A stretch of 64,000 nucleotides of DNA from Pseudomonadales bacterium (GTDB taxonomy: Bacteria; Pseudomonadota; Gammaproteobacteria; Pseudomonadales; Azotimanducaceae): positions 26,950 to 90,949 of the forward strand of contig JAJEIQ010000012.1 in NCBI GenBank assembly GCA_022827905.1, read 5' to 3'. The notes beneath the pieces were generated by a model. It worked only from the letters and a program-made list of their open reading frames with translations. It did no database searches and was not told the origin of the DNA. Shown here in pieces: positions 24,582-34,382 of the stretch (positions are counted from its first letter, which is position 1; the number at the start of each line of letters is the position of its first letter). A program made the translations under genes and the position numbers.

Positions 24582-27158
24582 ATGTCTGAAATGACCCCTG
24601 CCCAGGGGCGCGAAATACTCCCGGTCAACATCGAGGACGAGCTGCGCCAGTCCTATCTGGACTACGCGATGAGCGTGATCGTCGGCCGCGCCCTGCCCGA
24701 CGTGCGCGATGGCTTGAAGCCGGTCCATCGCCGGGTGCTGTTCACCATGAACGAGCTGAACAACACTCACAGCCGTCCCTACATGAAGTCGGCGCGGGTG
24801 GTGGGCGACGTCATGGGCAAGTACCACCCCCACGGCGATGTCGCCATCTACGACACCGTCGTGCGCATGGCCCAGGCCTTCGCCATGCGCTACCTGTTGG
24901 TCGATGGCCAAGGCAACTTCGGCTCCGTGGACGGCGACCCGCCAGCGGCCATGCGCTACACCGAGGTGCGCATGGCGCGGCTGGCGTCGGATCTGCTGGC
25001 GGACCTCGACAAGGAGACCGTTCCCTTCACGCCCAACTACGACGACACCCTCACCATGCCCGAGGTGCTGCCGACCCGGGTGCCCAACCTGCTCATCAAC
25101 GGCAGTTCCGGCATCGCCGTCGGCATGGCCACCAACATACCTCCGCACAGCCTGAACGAAGTGGTGGCCGGCGTCTTGGCCTTGATGGAAGATCCGCACA
25201 TCAGCATCGATGGCCTGATGGAGCACATTCGAGGCCCGGACTTCCCCACCGCCGGCATCATCAATGGCCGCGCCGGCATCGTCCAAGCCTACCGAACCGG
25301 GCGCGGCCGCATTTACGTGCGCGCCCGGGCCGAAGTGCAGCACGACGGCAAGGGCGGGCGCGATGTCATCGTCATCACCGAGATCCCCTACCAACTCAAC
25401 AAGTCGCGCCTGATCGAGAAGATCGCCGAACTGGTCAAGGACAAGCGCATCGAAGGCATCACCGAGCTGCGCGACGAATCCGACAAGGACGGCCTGCGCA
25501 TCGTCATCGAACTGCGCCGCGGCGAGTCCGGCGAAGTGGTCCTGAACAACCTCTACGCCCAGACCCAACTGCAATCGGTTTACGGCATCAACTGCGTGGC
25601 CTTGGTCGATGGCCAGCCGCGGCTGCTCAACTTGAAGCAGATGCTGGAGGCCTTCCTGCAGCACCGCAAGGAAGTGGTCACCCGGCGCACCCTGTTCCTG
25701 CTGCGGCGGGCGCGGCGGCGCGGCCACCTGCTTGAAGGCCAGGCGGTGGCCCTGGCCAACATCGAGGCGGTCATCGACCTGATCCGCCGCTCGCCATCGG
25801 CCGTGGAGGCGCGCGCCGCCCTCATGGGCCGCGGCTGGGTTTCGGAGAACGTCGAAGCGTTGCTCGCCCGGGCCGGGGCCGACGCCTGCCGTCCGGACGA
25901 CCTGGGCGATGAGTTCGGCCTGCGCGACGGCGCCTACCACCTGTCCGCAGATCAGGCCCAGGCGATTCTCGATCTGCGCCTGCATCGGCTAACGGCCCTG
26001 GAGCAAGACAAGCTGATGGAGGACTACCAGGGCATCCTCGATGAGATCGGCGAACTCGAGGCCATTCTCGGCAGCGATGAGCGCTTGGCGGAGGTCATTC
26101 GCGAGGAGCTCAAAGAGGTGCTCGACACCTACGGCGACGAGCGCCGCACCGAGATCGTCGCCAGCCACGAGGACCTGTCGGATGAGGACCTGATCGCGGT
26201 CGAGGACCTGGTGGTGACCATCTCCCACAAGGGCTACGCCAAGACCCAGCCGCTCGACGTCTACCAAGCCCAGCGGCGGGGCGGGCGCGGCAAGGTGGCC
26301 GCCTCGGTGCGCGACGAGGACTTCGTCGAGCATCTGCTGATCGCCAACAGCCACGACACCCTGCTGTGCTTCTCCAATCTGGGCAAGGTCTATTGGCTGC
26401 GCGTGTTCCGCATCCCCCAAGGCAGCCGCAACGCCAAGGGGCAGCCACTCATCAACTTAGTGCCCTTGGACAAAGGGCGGGACGAGCGCCTGACCTCGTT
26501 CCTGCCGGTGAGCCAATTCGACGATGACCACTTTGTGTTCATGGCCACCGCCGACGGCACCGTCAAGAAGACCGAACTCTCGCAGTTCTCCAAGCCCCGC
26601 ACCAGCGGCCTGATCGCCTTGGGGCTGGCCGAGGGCGACACCTTGGTGGGCGCCGCCATCACCGACGGCCAGTGCGACGTGCTGCTGAGCGCCAGTTCCG
26701 GCAAGGCGGCGCGCTTTGCGGAATCGGACGTTCGCGCCATGGGACGCACAGCCCGGGGCGTGCGCGGCATTCGCCTGAAGGGTGGCCAGCGGGTGATCTC
26801 GCTGGTGATTCCCGCCGCGGACGGCTACCTGCTCACGGCCAGCGCCAACGGCTACGGCAAGCGCACCCGGATCAGCGAGTTTCCGGTCAAGGGACGCGGC
26901 GCCATGGGCGTGATCGCCATGAAGGCCAGCGAGCGTAACGGCGACTTGGTCGCCGCCGTGCAGGTGTTCGAAGGCGATGAGCTCATGCTCATCAGCGACC
27001 AAGGCACCTTGGTGCGCACCGGCACCGATGACATCTCGATCATCAGCCGCAACGCCCAGGGCGTGCGGCTGATCAACGTGCGCGGCGAGGAGCGGCTCAA
27101 CAGCGTCGCCCGCATCGCCGAAGCCAGCTTGAACGGGGACGGCCCGGAAGATGAATGA
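24582..27158 (+). CDS. gyrA: DNA gyrase subunit A
   Basis: 858 residues from ATG 24582. It is the breakage-reunion subunit that introduces negative supercoils with GyrB. Seen in sequence: the N-terminal [34 protein letters not shown], the catalytic Tyr in [10 protein letters not shown] (about 126), and the GyrA-box QRRGGRGK in the C-terminal wrapping domain. The quinolone-resistance region reads [10 protein letters not shown], so the residue equivalent to E. coli Ser83 is Val (local 87), while Asp87 is conserved. It overlaps serC by 8 nt and heads the conserved supra-operon. Confidence 0.98.
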   Translation: MSEMTPAQGREILPVNIEDELRQSYLDYAMSVIVGRALPDVRDGLKPVHRRVLFTMNELNNTHSRPYMKSARVVGDVMGKYHPHGDVAIYDTVVRMAQAFAMRYLLVDGQGNFGSVDGDPPAAMRYTEVRMARLASDLLADLDKETVPFTPNYDDTLTMPEVLPTRVPNLLINGSSGIAVGMATNIPPHSLNEVVAGVLALMEDPHISIDGLMEHIRGPDFPTAGIINGRAGIVQAYRTGRGRIYVRARAEVQHDGKGGRDVIVITEIPYQLNKSRLIEKIAELVKDKRIEGITELRDESDKDGLRIVIELRRGESGEVVLNNLYAQTQLQSVYGINCVALVDGQPRLLNLKQMLEAFLQHRKEVVTRRTLFLLRRARRRGHLLEGQAVALANIEAVIDLIRRSPSAVEARAALMGRGWVSENVEALLARAGADACRPDDLGDEFGLRDGAYHLSADQAQAILDLRLHRLTALEQDKLMEDYQGILDEIGELEAILGSDERLAEVIREELKEVLDTYGDERRTEIVASHEDLSDEDLIAVEDLVVTISHKGYAKTQPLDVYQAQRRGGRGKVAASVRDEDFVEHLLIANSHDTLLCFSNLGKVYWLRVFRIPQGSRNAKGQPLINLVPLDKGRDERLTSFLPVSQFDDDHFVFMATADGTVKKTELSQFSKPRTSGLIALGLAEGDTLVGAAITDGQCDVLLSASSGKAARFAESDVRAMGRTARGVRGIRLKGGQRVISLVIPAADGYLLTASANGYGKRTRISEFPVKGRGAMGVIAMKASERNGDLVAAVQVFEGDELMLISDQGTLVRTGTDDISIISRNAQGVRLINVRGEERLNSVARIAEASLNGDGPEDE

Positions 27159-28233
27159 GCGAACGTTCAACTTCTCGGCGGGACCGGCGGCATTGCCCGA
27201 GGCCGTGCTCAATCAAGTGCGTGATGAACTGCTCAACTACCGCGGCAGCGGCATGTCGGTAATGGAGATGAGCCACCGAAGCCCCGAGTTCATCGAGATC
27301 GCCGAAGCCGCCGAGGCGGACTTGCGCACCCTGCTCGGCGCGCCGGACGACTACCGCCTGCTGTTCCTGCAGGGCGGAGCCACTACCCAGTTCGCCGCCG
27401 TGCCGCTGAATCTGCTCGACGGCAAGACGGGCGCGGACTACGTCGAGACCGGCTCCTGGTCCAAGAAGGCCATCCAGGAGGCCCGCCGCCACTGCAACGT
27501 GAACGTGGCCGCCACGTCCGCTGCCGAGGGGTTCAACCAGATCCCGCCACTCGATGCCTGGCAGCTCGACAGCGCCGCCGCCTACCTGCACATCTGCGGC
27601 AACGAGACCATCGGCGGGGTGCAGTTCCACAGCTATCCGGACTGCGGCGTTCCGCTGGTCGCCGACCTCTCCTCCGAACTGCTCTCGCGGCCCATCGACG
27701 TGACCCGATTCGGGCTGATCTACGCCGGCGCCCAGAAGAACATCGGCCCGGCGGGCCTGACGCTGGTGGTCGTGCGCGACGACCTGCTCGGCCGGGCGGC
27801 GGCGCGCACGCCCGCCATGCTCGACTACGCCGTGCAGGCCAAGGCCGGCTCCATGTCCAACACCCCGCCCACCTTTGCCTGGTACGTGGCGGGGCTGGTC
27901 TTCAAGTGGCTGCTCAGCCAAGGCGGCCTTGCGGGCATGGCGGCGCGCAATGCGGCCAAGTCGGGCCTCCTGTACGACGCCCTGAACCGCAGCAACTTCT
28001 ATCACTCGCCGGTTGCCGCAGCGGACCGGTCACTGATGAACGTGCCCTTCACCCTCGCCGACCCCCGCCTCGATGCGGCCTTTCTCGAGGGGGCCAAGGC
28101 GCACGGCCTGACCAACCTCAAAGGCCACCGCAGCGTCGGCGGCATGCGCGCCAGCCTCTACAACGCCGTGCCGGAAGCGGCAGTGGCGGCCTTGGTGGAC
28201 TACATGAACGATTTCGAGCGGGCGTCCGCATGA
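27151..28233 (+). CDS. serC: Phosphoserine aminotransferase
   Basis: 360 residues, the usual length. It converts 3-phosphohydroxypyruvate to phosphoserine using glutamate and PLP, and also serves the PLP biosynthesis pathway. The N-terminal [19 protein letters not shown] and GGATTQFA motifs and the PLP-lysine segment [11 protein letters not shown] are present. It begins inside the last codons of gyrA and ends overlapping pheA by ATGA, so it is fully embedded in the gyrA operon, as in many gammaproteobacteria. Confidence 0.97.
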   Translation: MNERTFNFSAGPAALPEAVLNQVRDELLNYRGSGMSVMEMSHRSPEFIEIAEAAEADLRTLLGAPDDYRLLFLQGGATTQFAAVPLNLLDGKTGADYVETGSWSKKAIQEARRHCNVNVAATSAAEGFNQIPPLDAWQLDSAAAYLHICGNETIGGVQFHSYPDCGVPLVADLSSELLSRPIDVTRFGLIYAGAQKNIGPAGLTLVVVRDDLLGRAAARTPAMLDYAVQAKAGSMSNTPPTFAWYVAGLVFKWLLSQGGLAGMAARNAAKSGLLYDALNRSNFYHSPVAAADRSLMNVPFTLADPRLDAAFLEGAKAHGLTNLKGHRSVGGMRASLYNAVPEAAVAALVDYMNDFERASA

Positions 28234-29339
28234 GCGGGGACAACAAGGCGCTGGCGCCCTTGCGGGAACGCATCGACGCGATCGACGCCGAGCTGCAGAG
28301 GCTGCTCAACGAGCGCGCCAGCCTAGCCCTCGAAGTGGGACGCATCAAGCAGGCCGCCCCGGGCGGCGAGCCGCCGGTTTACTATCGTCCTGAGCGGGAG
28401 GCCCAGATCCTCAACGCCTTGAAGGCGCGCAACCAAGGCCCGCTCTCCGACGACGACATCGCCCGCCTCTTTCGCGAGATCATTTCCTGCTGCCTGTCCC
28501 TGGAGCAGCCACTCAGCGTAGCCTACCTGGGTCCGGCGGGCACCTACACGGAGATGGCGGCGCTGGCCCAATTCGGCCACTTTGCCGGAACCCGTCCGCT
28601 GTCCGCCATCGATGAGGTGTTTCGCGAAGTGGAGAACGGCGGCGTCCATTTCGGTGTCGTGCCGGTGGAGAACTCCACTGAAGGCATGGTCAACCACACC
28701 CTGGACTGCTTCATGGAATTCCCCCGCCGGGTGCGCATCTGCGCCGAGGTGGAGCTGCCGATCCACCACGCCTTCATCGTCCACAAGGACAGCGCCGGCG
28801 ACCCCGAGGCGCTGGCTGGGGTCGTCTCCCATGCCCAGTCCCTCGCCCAGTGCCGGGGTTGGCTCGACACCCACTACCCGGGCATCGAGCGCGTGGCGGT
28901 GGCCAGCAATGCCGAGGCGGCGCTGCGGGTCTCCCAGGATCCGGATTGGGGCGCCATCGCCGGGGAGATGGCGGCGGAGCGCTACGGCTTGAAGGTGGTG
29001 GCGAGGAACATCGAGGACCTGCCCGACAACAAGACCCGCTTCCTGGTGCTTGGCCGCCAGGACGTGGGGCCGAGCGGGCAGGACAAATCCTCCATCCTGG
29101 TATCGACCAAGAACGAACCGGGCGCCCTGTTTCGGGTGCTGGAGCCGTTTCATCGGCACGAGATATCCCTGACCCGCATCGAAACCCGTCCCGCCCGCTC
29201 CGGGGACTGGTCCTACGTTTTCTTCATCGACTTTGACGGCCACGCTGATGAGCCCGTCGTGCGCCAAGCCCTTGATGACGTGTCCGAGGTGGCTCTGGAG
29301 GTCCGCATCCTCGGCTGCTACCCCCGATCGGTGATGTAG
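28230..29339 (+). CDS. pheA: Bifunctional chorismate mutase / prephenate dehydratase (P-protein)
   Basis: 369 residues from ATG 28230. The AroQ-type chorismate mutase domain occupies about 1-90 (LRERIDAIDAELQRLLNERA). The prephenate dehydratase domain follows (YLGPAGTYTEMAA, VVPVENSTEGMV, NKTRFLVLG). The C-terminal ACT regulatory domain has the Phe-binding motif ESRP modified to ETRP (LTRIETRPARSGDWSYVFFID). It makes phenylpyruvate from chorismate and is probably feedback-inhibited by Phe. It overlaps serC by ATGA and hisC by one base. Confidence 0.97.
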   Translation: MSGDNKALAPLRERIDAIDAELQRLLNERASLALEVGRIKQAAPGGEPPVYYRPEREAQILNALKARNQGPLSDDDIARLFREIISCCLSLEQPLSVAYLGPAGTYTEMAALAQFGHFAGTRPLSAIDEVFREVENGGVHFGVVPVENSTEGMVNHTLDCFMEFPRRVRICAEVELPIHHAFIVHKDSAGDPEALAGVVSHAQSLAQCRGWLDTHYPGIERVAVASNAEAALRVSQDPDWGAIAGEMAAERYGLKVVARNIEDLPDNKTRFLVLGRQDVGPSGQDKSSILVSTKNEPGALFRVLEPFHRHEISLTRIETRPARSGDWSYVFFIDFDGHADEPVVRQALDDVSEVALEVRILGCYPRSVM

Positions 29340-30424
29340 TGGACGCGCCAGTCAATCCGAGCATCGCCCACCTGAATCCGTATCAGCCGGGCAGGCCCAT
29401 CGACGAGGTGGCCCGGGAGCTCGGCCTCACCCATGTGGCGAAGCTCGCCAGCAACGAAAACCCGCGCGGCCCGGCGCCCGCGGTGCGCGAACGCATCCAG
29501 GGCGCGTTGGGCGAGCTGTCCCGCTACCCCGACGCCAACGGCCATGCCCTAAAGCAACGCTTGGCGATCCATCACGACATCGAGCCGCACCGCATCACCC
29601 TTGGCAACGGCTCCAACGACGTGCTGGAGCTGGCCGCCAAGTTCACCTTGCAGCCGGGCACGGAAGGCATCATGTCCGCCCACGGGTTCATCGTGTACAC
29701 CTTGGCGATCACCGGCAGTGGCGCCACGCTGGTCACCGTGCCCGCCAAGGCCTACGGCTGCGACCTCGAGGCCATGCTGGACCAGGTCACCGACGCCACC
29801 CGCATCGTCTTCATCGCCAATCCCAACAACCCCACCGGCAGCTTGGTCGGCGAGCGGGAACTTACCGGCTTTCTCGACCGGCTGCCTGCCAAAGTGTGGG
29901 CGGTGCTCGATGAGGCCTACGCCGAATACGTCGATGCGCCGGACTACCCCGATGGACGGGCGCTGCTGGAGCGCTATCCCAACCTGATCGTCACCCGCAC
30001 CTTCTCAAAGATCCACGCCTTGGCGGGCTTGCGCATCGGCTACGCCTTGAGCTCCGCTGAGGCCGCCGACCTGATGAACCGCGCTCGGCAACCATTCAAC
30101 GTCAGCAGCTTGGGCCTAGCCGCCGCCGAGGCCGCCTTGGACCAAACCGCCTTCGTGGCCGAGAGCGCCGCCCTGAACCGCGACGGCCTGGCGGCGCTGG
30201 AGGCGGGGCTTCACCAACTCGGCTACCCGCCGCTGCCTTCGGCAGGCAATTTCCTGTGCTTCGATGTGAAACGCGACGCCCAGCCGGTGTTTGAGGCCCT
30301 GCTGCGGTCCGGGGTCATCGTGCGCACCATCCGCGAATACGGGCTGCCCAACCACATCCGGGTCAGCGTTGGCCTGCCGGAGGAAAACCAGCGCTTTCTT
30401 GAGGCGTTGAGGCAGGTGCTGTGA
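29339..30424 (+). CDS. hisC: Histidinol-phosphate / aromatic aminotransferase
   Basis: 361 residues from GTG 29339, overlapping the pheA stop by one base (TAGTG). It is a fold-type I PLP enzyme with KLASNENPRGP, the NGSNDVLEL phosphate-binding region, FIANPNNPTGS, VLDEAYAEY and the Schiff-base region TRTFSKIHALAGLRIGYAL. The name follows the HisC family. In this operon position between pheA and tyrA it probably also transaminates phenylpyruvate or hydroxyphenylpyruvate, as suggested for second hisC copies elsewhere. Confidence 0.95.
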   Translation: MDAPVNPSIAHLNPYQPGRPIDEVARELGLTHVAKLASNENPRGPAPAVRERIQGALGELSRYPDANGHALKQRLAIHHDIEPHRITLGNGSNDVLELAAKFTLQPGTEGIMSAHGFIVYTLAITGSGATLVTVPAKAYGCDLEAMLDQVTDATRIVFIANPNNPTGSLVGERELTGFLDRLPAKVWAVLDEAYAEYVDAPDYPDGRALLERYPNLIVTRTFSKIHALAGLRIGYALSSAEAADLMNRARQPFNVSSLGLAAAEAALDQTAFVAESAALNRDGLAALEAGLHQLGYPPLPSAGNFLCFDVKRDAQPVFEALLRSGVIVRTIREYGLPNHIRVSVGLPEENQRFLEALRQVL

Positions 30425-31245
30425 AGCTCGCCGTGGTCGGCACCGGCCTGATCGGCGCCTCCTTCGCCAAGGCCGTACGCCGCCGGGGGCTCAGCAGCGA
30501 AATCGTCGGCTTGGACGCTGACTCAGAAAACGCCGCGACGGCGCTGCGCCTGGGCCTAATCGACCGGGTTTCGGATGCCGTGCCGCGAGACGCCGCGGCC
30601 GTGCTGCTGGCCGTTCCCGTCGATGGCATCGCGGGCTGGGTGCGCCGGCTGGCCGATCATCCGGGGACGCTGTTCGATGCCGGCAGCGTCAAGGCGCCGA
30701 TCATCGAGTCGCTTAAGGGCCAAGACGGTGCCCTGCCGCCGCGCTACGTGCCCTGTCATCCCATCGCCGGCTCCGAGCGCAGCGGCCCCGAAGCCGCCGA
30801 CGGCGACCTCTTCGCCGGACGCCCGGCCGTGCTGACCCCAGTGCCGGAAACCGATCCCGCAGCCATCGACCAGGTCCGCGCCCTGTGGCGCGGCGTGGGG
30901 GCGGATGCGCAACTGATGAGCGCTGCGGACCACGATCGAATAATGGCCGTGACCAGCCATCTGCCGCATCTGCTCGCCTTCGCCTATCTCGACCAAGTGG
31001 AGGCGGGCCACCTGCCCCACACCGGGGGCGGCTTTGAGGACTTCACCCGCATCGGCGCCGCCGCCCCCCATCTCTGGGCGAGCATTCTTGGCCTGAATCG
31101 CGGTCCCCTGATCACGGCGCTGGCCGCCTTCAAGGAATCGCTGGACAGCTTCGAGCGCACTTTGGCGAACGACGACCGCGAGGCGCTTGAGGCCCTTATC
31201 GATGCGGCCGGCCGGCGCTTGACCCGCGATCAAAAGAAGCAGTGA
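30421..31245 (+). CDS. tyrA: Prephenate dehydrogenase
   Basis: 274 residues from GTG 30421 (GTGA overlap with hisC). The NAD-binding motif VVGTGLIGAS, the DAGSVKAPI segment, the substrate-binding HPIAGSERSGPEAA and the SHLPHLLAFA stretch identify TyrA. It converts prephenate to hydroxyphenylpyruvate for Tyr synthesis. The protein ends after the dehydrogenase helical domain and is not fused to AroA, unlike the pseudomonad version. cmk starts immediately (GTGA overlap), so aroA is missing from this position. Confidence 0.95.
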   Translation: MKLAVVGTGLIGASFAKAVRRRGLSSEIVGLDADSENAATALRLGLIDRVSDAVPRDAAAVLLAVPVDGIAGWVRRLADHPGTLFDAGSVKAPIIESLKGQDGALPPRYVPCHPIAGSERSGPEAADGDLFAGRPAVLTPVPETDPAAIDQVRALWRGVGADAQLMSAADHDRIMAVTSHLPHLLAFAYLDQVEAGHLPHTGGGFEDFTRIGAAAPHLWASILGLNRGPLITALAAFKESLDSFERTLANDDREALEALIDAAGRRLTRDQKKQ

Positions 31246-31934
31246 CTGAGCGCCGCCTGCCTGCACCGGTGATTTGCGTGGATGGTCCAAGCGGCTCCGG
31301 CAAGGGCTCGCTGGCCACCGCCCTCGCCGAGCGTTTGGGTTGGCGTTACCTGGACAGCGGCGCTCTGTACCGGGTGATTGGAGTTGTGGCCCTTGACCGG
31401 GGGGTCGCCACCGATGATGAATCGGCGCTGGTGGGTTTGGCTAAAAGCCTCGACATCGAGTTGACCGGCGGGCGCATTCGGGCCGACGGCCTCGATCTCA
31501 CCGAGCGGGTCCGCGATGAGGCCGTCGGGGCCGCCGCCTCGGAGGCGGCCCGGCATCCGCAAGTGCGCCAAGCGATTCTCGCGGAACAGCGCCGCGCCGC
31601 CGAATCGCCGGATGGCGGCAGTTCGGGCTTGGTCGCCGACGGGCGCGACATGGGCACGGTCGTGTTTCCGGGCGCCGAACTCAAGATATTCCTCGACGCC
31701 AGCGCCGAGGAGCGGGCGCAAAGGCGCTATAAACAGTTGAGAAACAAGGGAATCACTGTTAACTTGCGCAGCGTCCTCGCCAACATCCGGGATAGGGATG
31801 CGCGGGACGAAGGGCGCGCTGTTTCGCCACTGCAACCGGCCAGTGATGCCGTCATCATCGACAGCACTCACATGACCATCGCCGACGTGTTGCGGCAGGC
31901 CTTGGCCTTGGTCCGCGAACGCGGACTGGCTTAA
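31242..31934 (+). CDS. cmk: Cytidylate kinase
   Basis: 230 residues from GTG 31242. It phosphorylates CMP and dCMP with ATP. The P-loop [11 protein letters not shown], the substrate motif [33 protein letters not shown] and the lid region [10 protein letters not shown] with RDxxDxxR ([17 protein letters not shown]) are all present. It overlaps tyrA and lies 98 nt before rpsA, as in the conserved cmk-rpsA-ihfB order. Confidence 0.97.
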   Translation: MTERRLPAPVICVDGPSGSGKGSLATALAERLGWRYLDSGALYRVIGVVALDRGVATDDESALVGLAKSLDIELTGGRIRADGLDLTERVRDEAVGAAASEAARHPQVRQAILAEQRRAAESPDGGSSGLVADGRDMGTVVFPGAELKIFLDASAEERAQRRYKQLRNKGITVNLRSVLANIRDRDARDEGRAVSPLQPASDAVIIDSTHMTIADVLRQALALVRERGLA

Positions 31935-31994
31935 GGCCCCGTCGGTTGCGGGCGGCAACAGCGCATGACATCAACCAACCGATAATCAGGAGTG

Positions 31995-32019
31995 GCCGCG
32001 CATCCCACCCCGGCGCGGC
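31995..32019 (+). promoter_or_regulatory. Hairpin in the rpsA leader
   Basis: GCCGCGC and GCGCGGC form a perfect 7-bp stem around an 11-nt C-rich loop. An A-rich single-stranded run (AAAACAAAAC) then leads into the rpsA ATG with no Shine-Dalgarno. In enterobacteria the rpsA leader is structured, SD-poor and the target of S1 autoregulation; this layout is compatible with that. Confidence 0.45.
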
Positions 32020-32032
32020 GTCAAAACAAAAC

Positions 32033-33781
32033 ATGAGCGAAAGTTTTGCTGAACTATTTGAGGAAAGCCTCGGCACCATCGAGATGTCGCCGGGCTCCAT
32101 CGTCACCGGCACGGTGGTCGATATCGACAATGAATGGGTCGTCGTTCACGCCGGCCTGAAATCCGAAGGGATCATCCCCAAAAACCAGTTCCTCAACGAG
32201 ACCGGCGAGTTCACCCTCGCGATCGGCGACCAAGTCAAGGTGGCGATGGAGGTCGTGGATGACGGCTGGGGCGAGACCCGGCTGTCCCGCGAAAAGGCCA
32301 AGCGGGCCGAGACTTGGGAGATGCTGGAGGACGCCTTCGAGAAGACGGAGGTCATCACCGGCGTCATCAACGGCAAGGTCAAGGGCGGCTTCACCGTCGA
32401 TGTCAACGACATCCGCGCCTTCCTGCCCGGTTCGCTGGTGGACATCCGCCCCCTGCGCGAGACGGCCCACTTGGAGGGCCGACCCTTGGAGTTCCAAGTC
32501 ATCAAGCTCGACCAGAAGCGCAACAACGTCGTGGTTTCCCGGCGTGCGGTGCTCGAACAGGAGAACAGCGAGGAGCGCGAAGCGCTGCTCAAGTCCCTGC
32601 AGGAGGGCCAGGACGTAACGGGCGTGGTCAAGAATCTCACCGACTACGGTGCCTTCGTCGATCTCGGCGGCGTCGATGGCCTGCTGCACATTACCGACAT
32701 GGCTTGGCGGCGAATTCGCCATCCCAGCGAGATGGTGACCATCGGCGACGAAATCCAGGTGCGCATCCTCAAGTTTGACCGCGAGAAGAATCGGGTGAGC
32801 CTCGGCATGAAGCAGTTGGGCGACGACCCCTGGGTGCAGTTGACCCGCCGCTACGCGGAAGGCTCGCGGGTGTTTGCCACCGTCACCAATCTCACCGAGT
32901 ACGGCTGCTTCGCGGAAATCGAGGAAGGGGTTGAAGGCTTGGTCCATGTTTCGGAAATGGACTGGACCAACAAGAACGTCCATCCCTCCAAGGTGGTCAG
33001 CGTTGGCGACGAAGTGGAGGTCATGGTGCTCGACATCGACGAGGAGCGCCGACGCATCTCGCTGGGCATCAAGCAGTGCCGCACCAATCCCTGGGATGAG
33101 TTCGCCGCCAAGAACGCCAAGGGCGACCGCATCCGCGGCAAGATCAAGTCCATCACCGATTTCGGCATCTTCGTGGGCTTGGAGGGGGACATCGACGGGT
33201 TGGTCTATCTGTCCGACATCGCTTGGAACGAGCCCGGCGAGACCGCGGTGCGCCGCTACAGCCGCGGCGAGGAGATCGACACCCTCATCCTCTCCATCGA
33301 TCCGGCGCGCGAGCGCATCGCCTTGGGCATCAAGCAGCTCGATCAGGATCCGTTCTCGGACTTCGTCACCATCAACGACCGGGGGTCGCTGGTCAACGGC
33401 GTGGTGGACAGCGTCGAGCCCAAGGAAGCGGTCATCCGCTTGGCGGAGGAGGTGACCGGCGTGCTGAAGGCATCGGAGATCAGCATCGACCGGGTGGAGG
33501 ACGCCCGCAAGGAGCTCTCCGAGGGCCAGGAGCTGTCGCTCAAGATCATCAGCGTGGACCGCAAGAACCGCAACGTCAGCCTCTCGCTCAAGGCCAAGGC
33601 GATCGACGAGGAGCGGGCGGCGGTGCGCGAACACAAGAAGAAGGAGGGTGAGCGCGTGAAGGCGGGCACCTTGGGCGATCTCATCAAGGCGCAAATGGAG
33701 GGGGCTCCCGAACAGGCCTCTGAAGAGGCTCCTGAACAGGATGCCGAAGGCGCTGCCGGCGAGCGAGACGCTCAGCCATGA
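32033..33781 (+). CDS. rpsA: 30S ribosomal protein S1
   Basis: 582 residues from ATG 32033 ([13 protein letters not shown]), close to the enterobacterial 557. Six S1 OB-fold repeats can be followed, with recurring motifs such as [47 protein letters not shown] and [25 protein letters not shown] (each shortened here in meaning to one repeat). S1 helps mRNA bind to the 30S subunit. The C-terminal tail is Glu/Pro-rich with an [10 protein letters not shown] repeat. There is no SD before the start. Its stop overlaps the ihfB ATG. Confidence 0.98.
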   Translation: MSESFAELFEESLGTIEMSPGSIVTGTVVDIDNEWVVVHAGLKSEGIIPKNQFLNETGEFTLAIGDQVKVAMEVVDDGWGETRLSREKAKRAETWEMLEDAFEKTEVITGVINGKVKGGFTVDVNDIRAFLPGSLVDIRPLRETAHLEGRPLEFQVIKLDQKRNNVVVSRRAVLEQENSEEREALLKSLQEGQDVTGVVKNLTDYGAFVDLGGVDGLLHITDMAWRRIRHPSEMVTIGDEIQVRILKFDREKNRVSLGMKQLGDDPWVQLTRRYAEGSRVFATVTNLTEYGCFAEIEEGVEGLVHVSEMDWTNKNVHPSKVVSVGDEVEVMVLDIDEERRRISLGIKQCRTNPWDEFAAKNAKGDRIRGKIKSITDFGIFVGLEGDIDGLVYLSDIAWNEPGETAVRRYSRGEEIDTLILSIDPARERIALGIKQLDQDPFSDFVTINDRGSLVNGVVDSVEPKEAVIRLAEEVTGVLKASEISIDRVEDARKELSEGQELSLKIISVDRKNRNVSLSLKAKAIDEERAAVREHKKKEGERVKAGTLGDLIKAQMEGAPEQASEEAPEQDAEGAAGERDAQP

Positions 33782-34089
33782 ATCGCTCGGAACTCATCGA
33801 CCGAGTCGCCGCAAAGCACGACCGGCTCCCCCCTAGGGACGTGGAGCAGGCGGTGAAGATGATGATCGAGCACCTGTCCATGGCGCTGGCCGATGGATCG
33901 CGGGTGGAGATTCGCGGGTTCGGCAGCTTCTCGCTGCACTACCGGGCACCACGCATCGGGCGCAATCCCAAGACTGGCGAAGCGGTCGCCCTCGCGGGCA
34001 AGTACGTGCCGCACTTCAAGCCCGGCAAGGACTTGCGGGAACGGGTTGACGCCGGCTACCAGCGGGAATTGGCGGCTGGAAGCAGCTAG
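33778..34089 (+). CDS. ihfB: Integration host factor subunit beta
   Basis: 103 residues, beginning [27 protein letters not shown], with the DNA-bending beta-arm region [26 protein letters not shown] typical of IHF/HU. The position after rpsA identifies it as the beta subunit. It pairs with IhfA to bend DNA at specific sites. It overlaps rpsA by ATGA, indicating coupled translation. Confidence 0.97.
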   Translation: MNRSELIDRVAAKHDRLPPRDVEQAVKMMIEHLSMALADGSRVEIRGFGSFSLHYRAPRIGRNPKTGEAVALAGKYVPHFKPGKDLRERVDAGYQRELAAGSS

Positions 34090-34100
34090 GCGCGCCGGTC

Positions 34101-34382
34101 GTGAGTCGAATTTGGCGTATCCTGGCGGCGCTGATCGCCATCGCCCTGTTCCTGTTCGCTGTCATCGCCGTCAATCAAGAGCAGGTGTCGATCCGCTTCC
34201 TCACCTGGCGCAGCCCCGAATGGAGCCTCTACTGGTGGCTGCTGATCGCCTTTCTGGCCGGCGCGGTGGTTGGCTCCGCCGCACTCCTGCCCGGCCGGGC
34301 CAAGGGTGCGCTGCGCATCCGACGGCTGCGCAAGGCGCTCGACGAAGCCGAACAGCGCACGCCCTCCCCGCCGGCGGGTTAG
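34101..34382 (+). CDS. lapA: LapA-type membrane protein (DUF1049)
   Basis: 93 residues from GTG 34101. Two membrane helices are visible (about 7-25 and 43-64) separated by the conserved NQEQVSIRFLTWRSPEWSL loop, then a basic cytoplasmic tail (RIRRLRKALDEAEQ). In E. coli LapA lies after ihfB and works with LapB in controlling LPS synthesis. Here lapB does not follow; the next gene is a convergent GH3 gene whose stop overlaps this one. Confidence 0.9.
   Translation: MSRIWRILAALIAIALFLFAVIAVNQEQVSIRFLTWRSPEWSLYWWLLIAFLAGAVVGSAALLPGRAKGALRIRRLRKALDEAEQRTPSPPAG

Noticed and set aside
24438..25985. Long minus-strand open frame joining the MFS gene to the antisense of gyrA
   Set aside because: The gyrA frame is unmistakable on the plus strand, and the MFS gene has a good start with Shine-Dalgarno at 24437; the extension is a high-G+C shadow.
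32054..33694. 546-codon minus-strand frame opposite rpsA
   Set aside because: Antisense of ribosomal protein S1 with no recognisable motifs.
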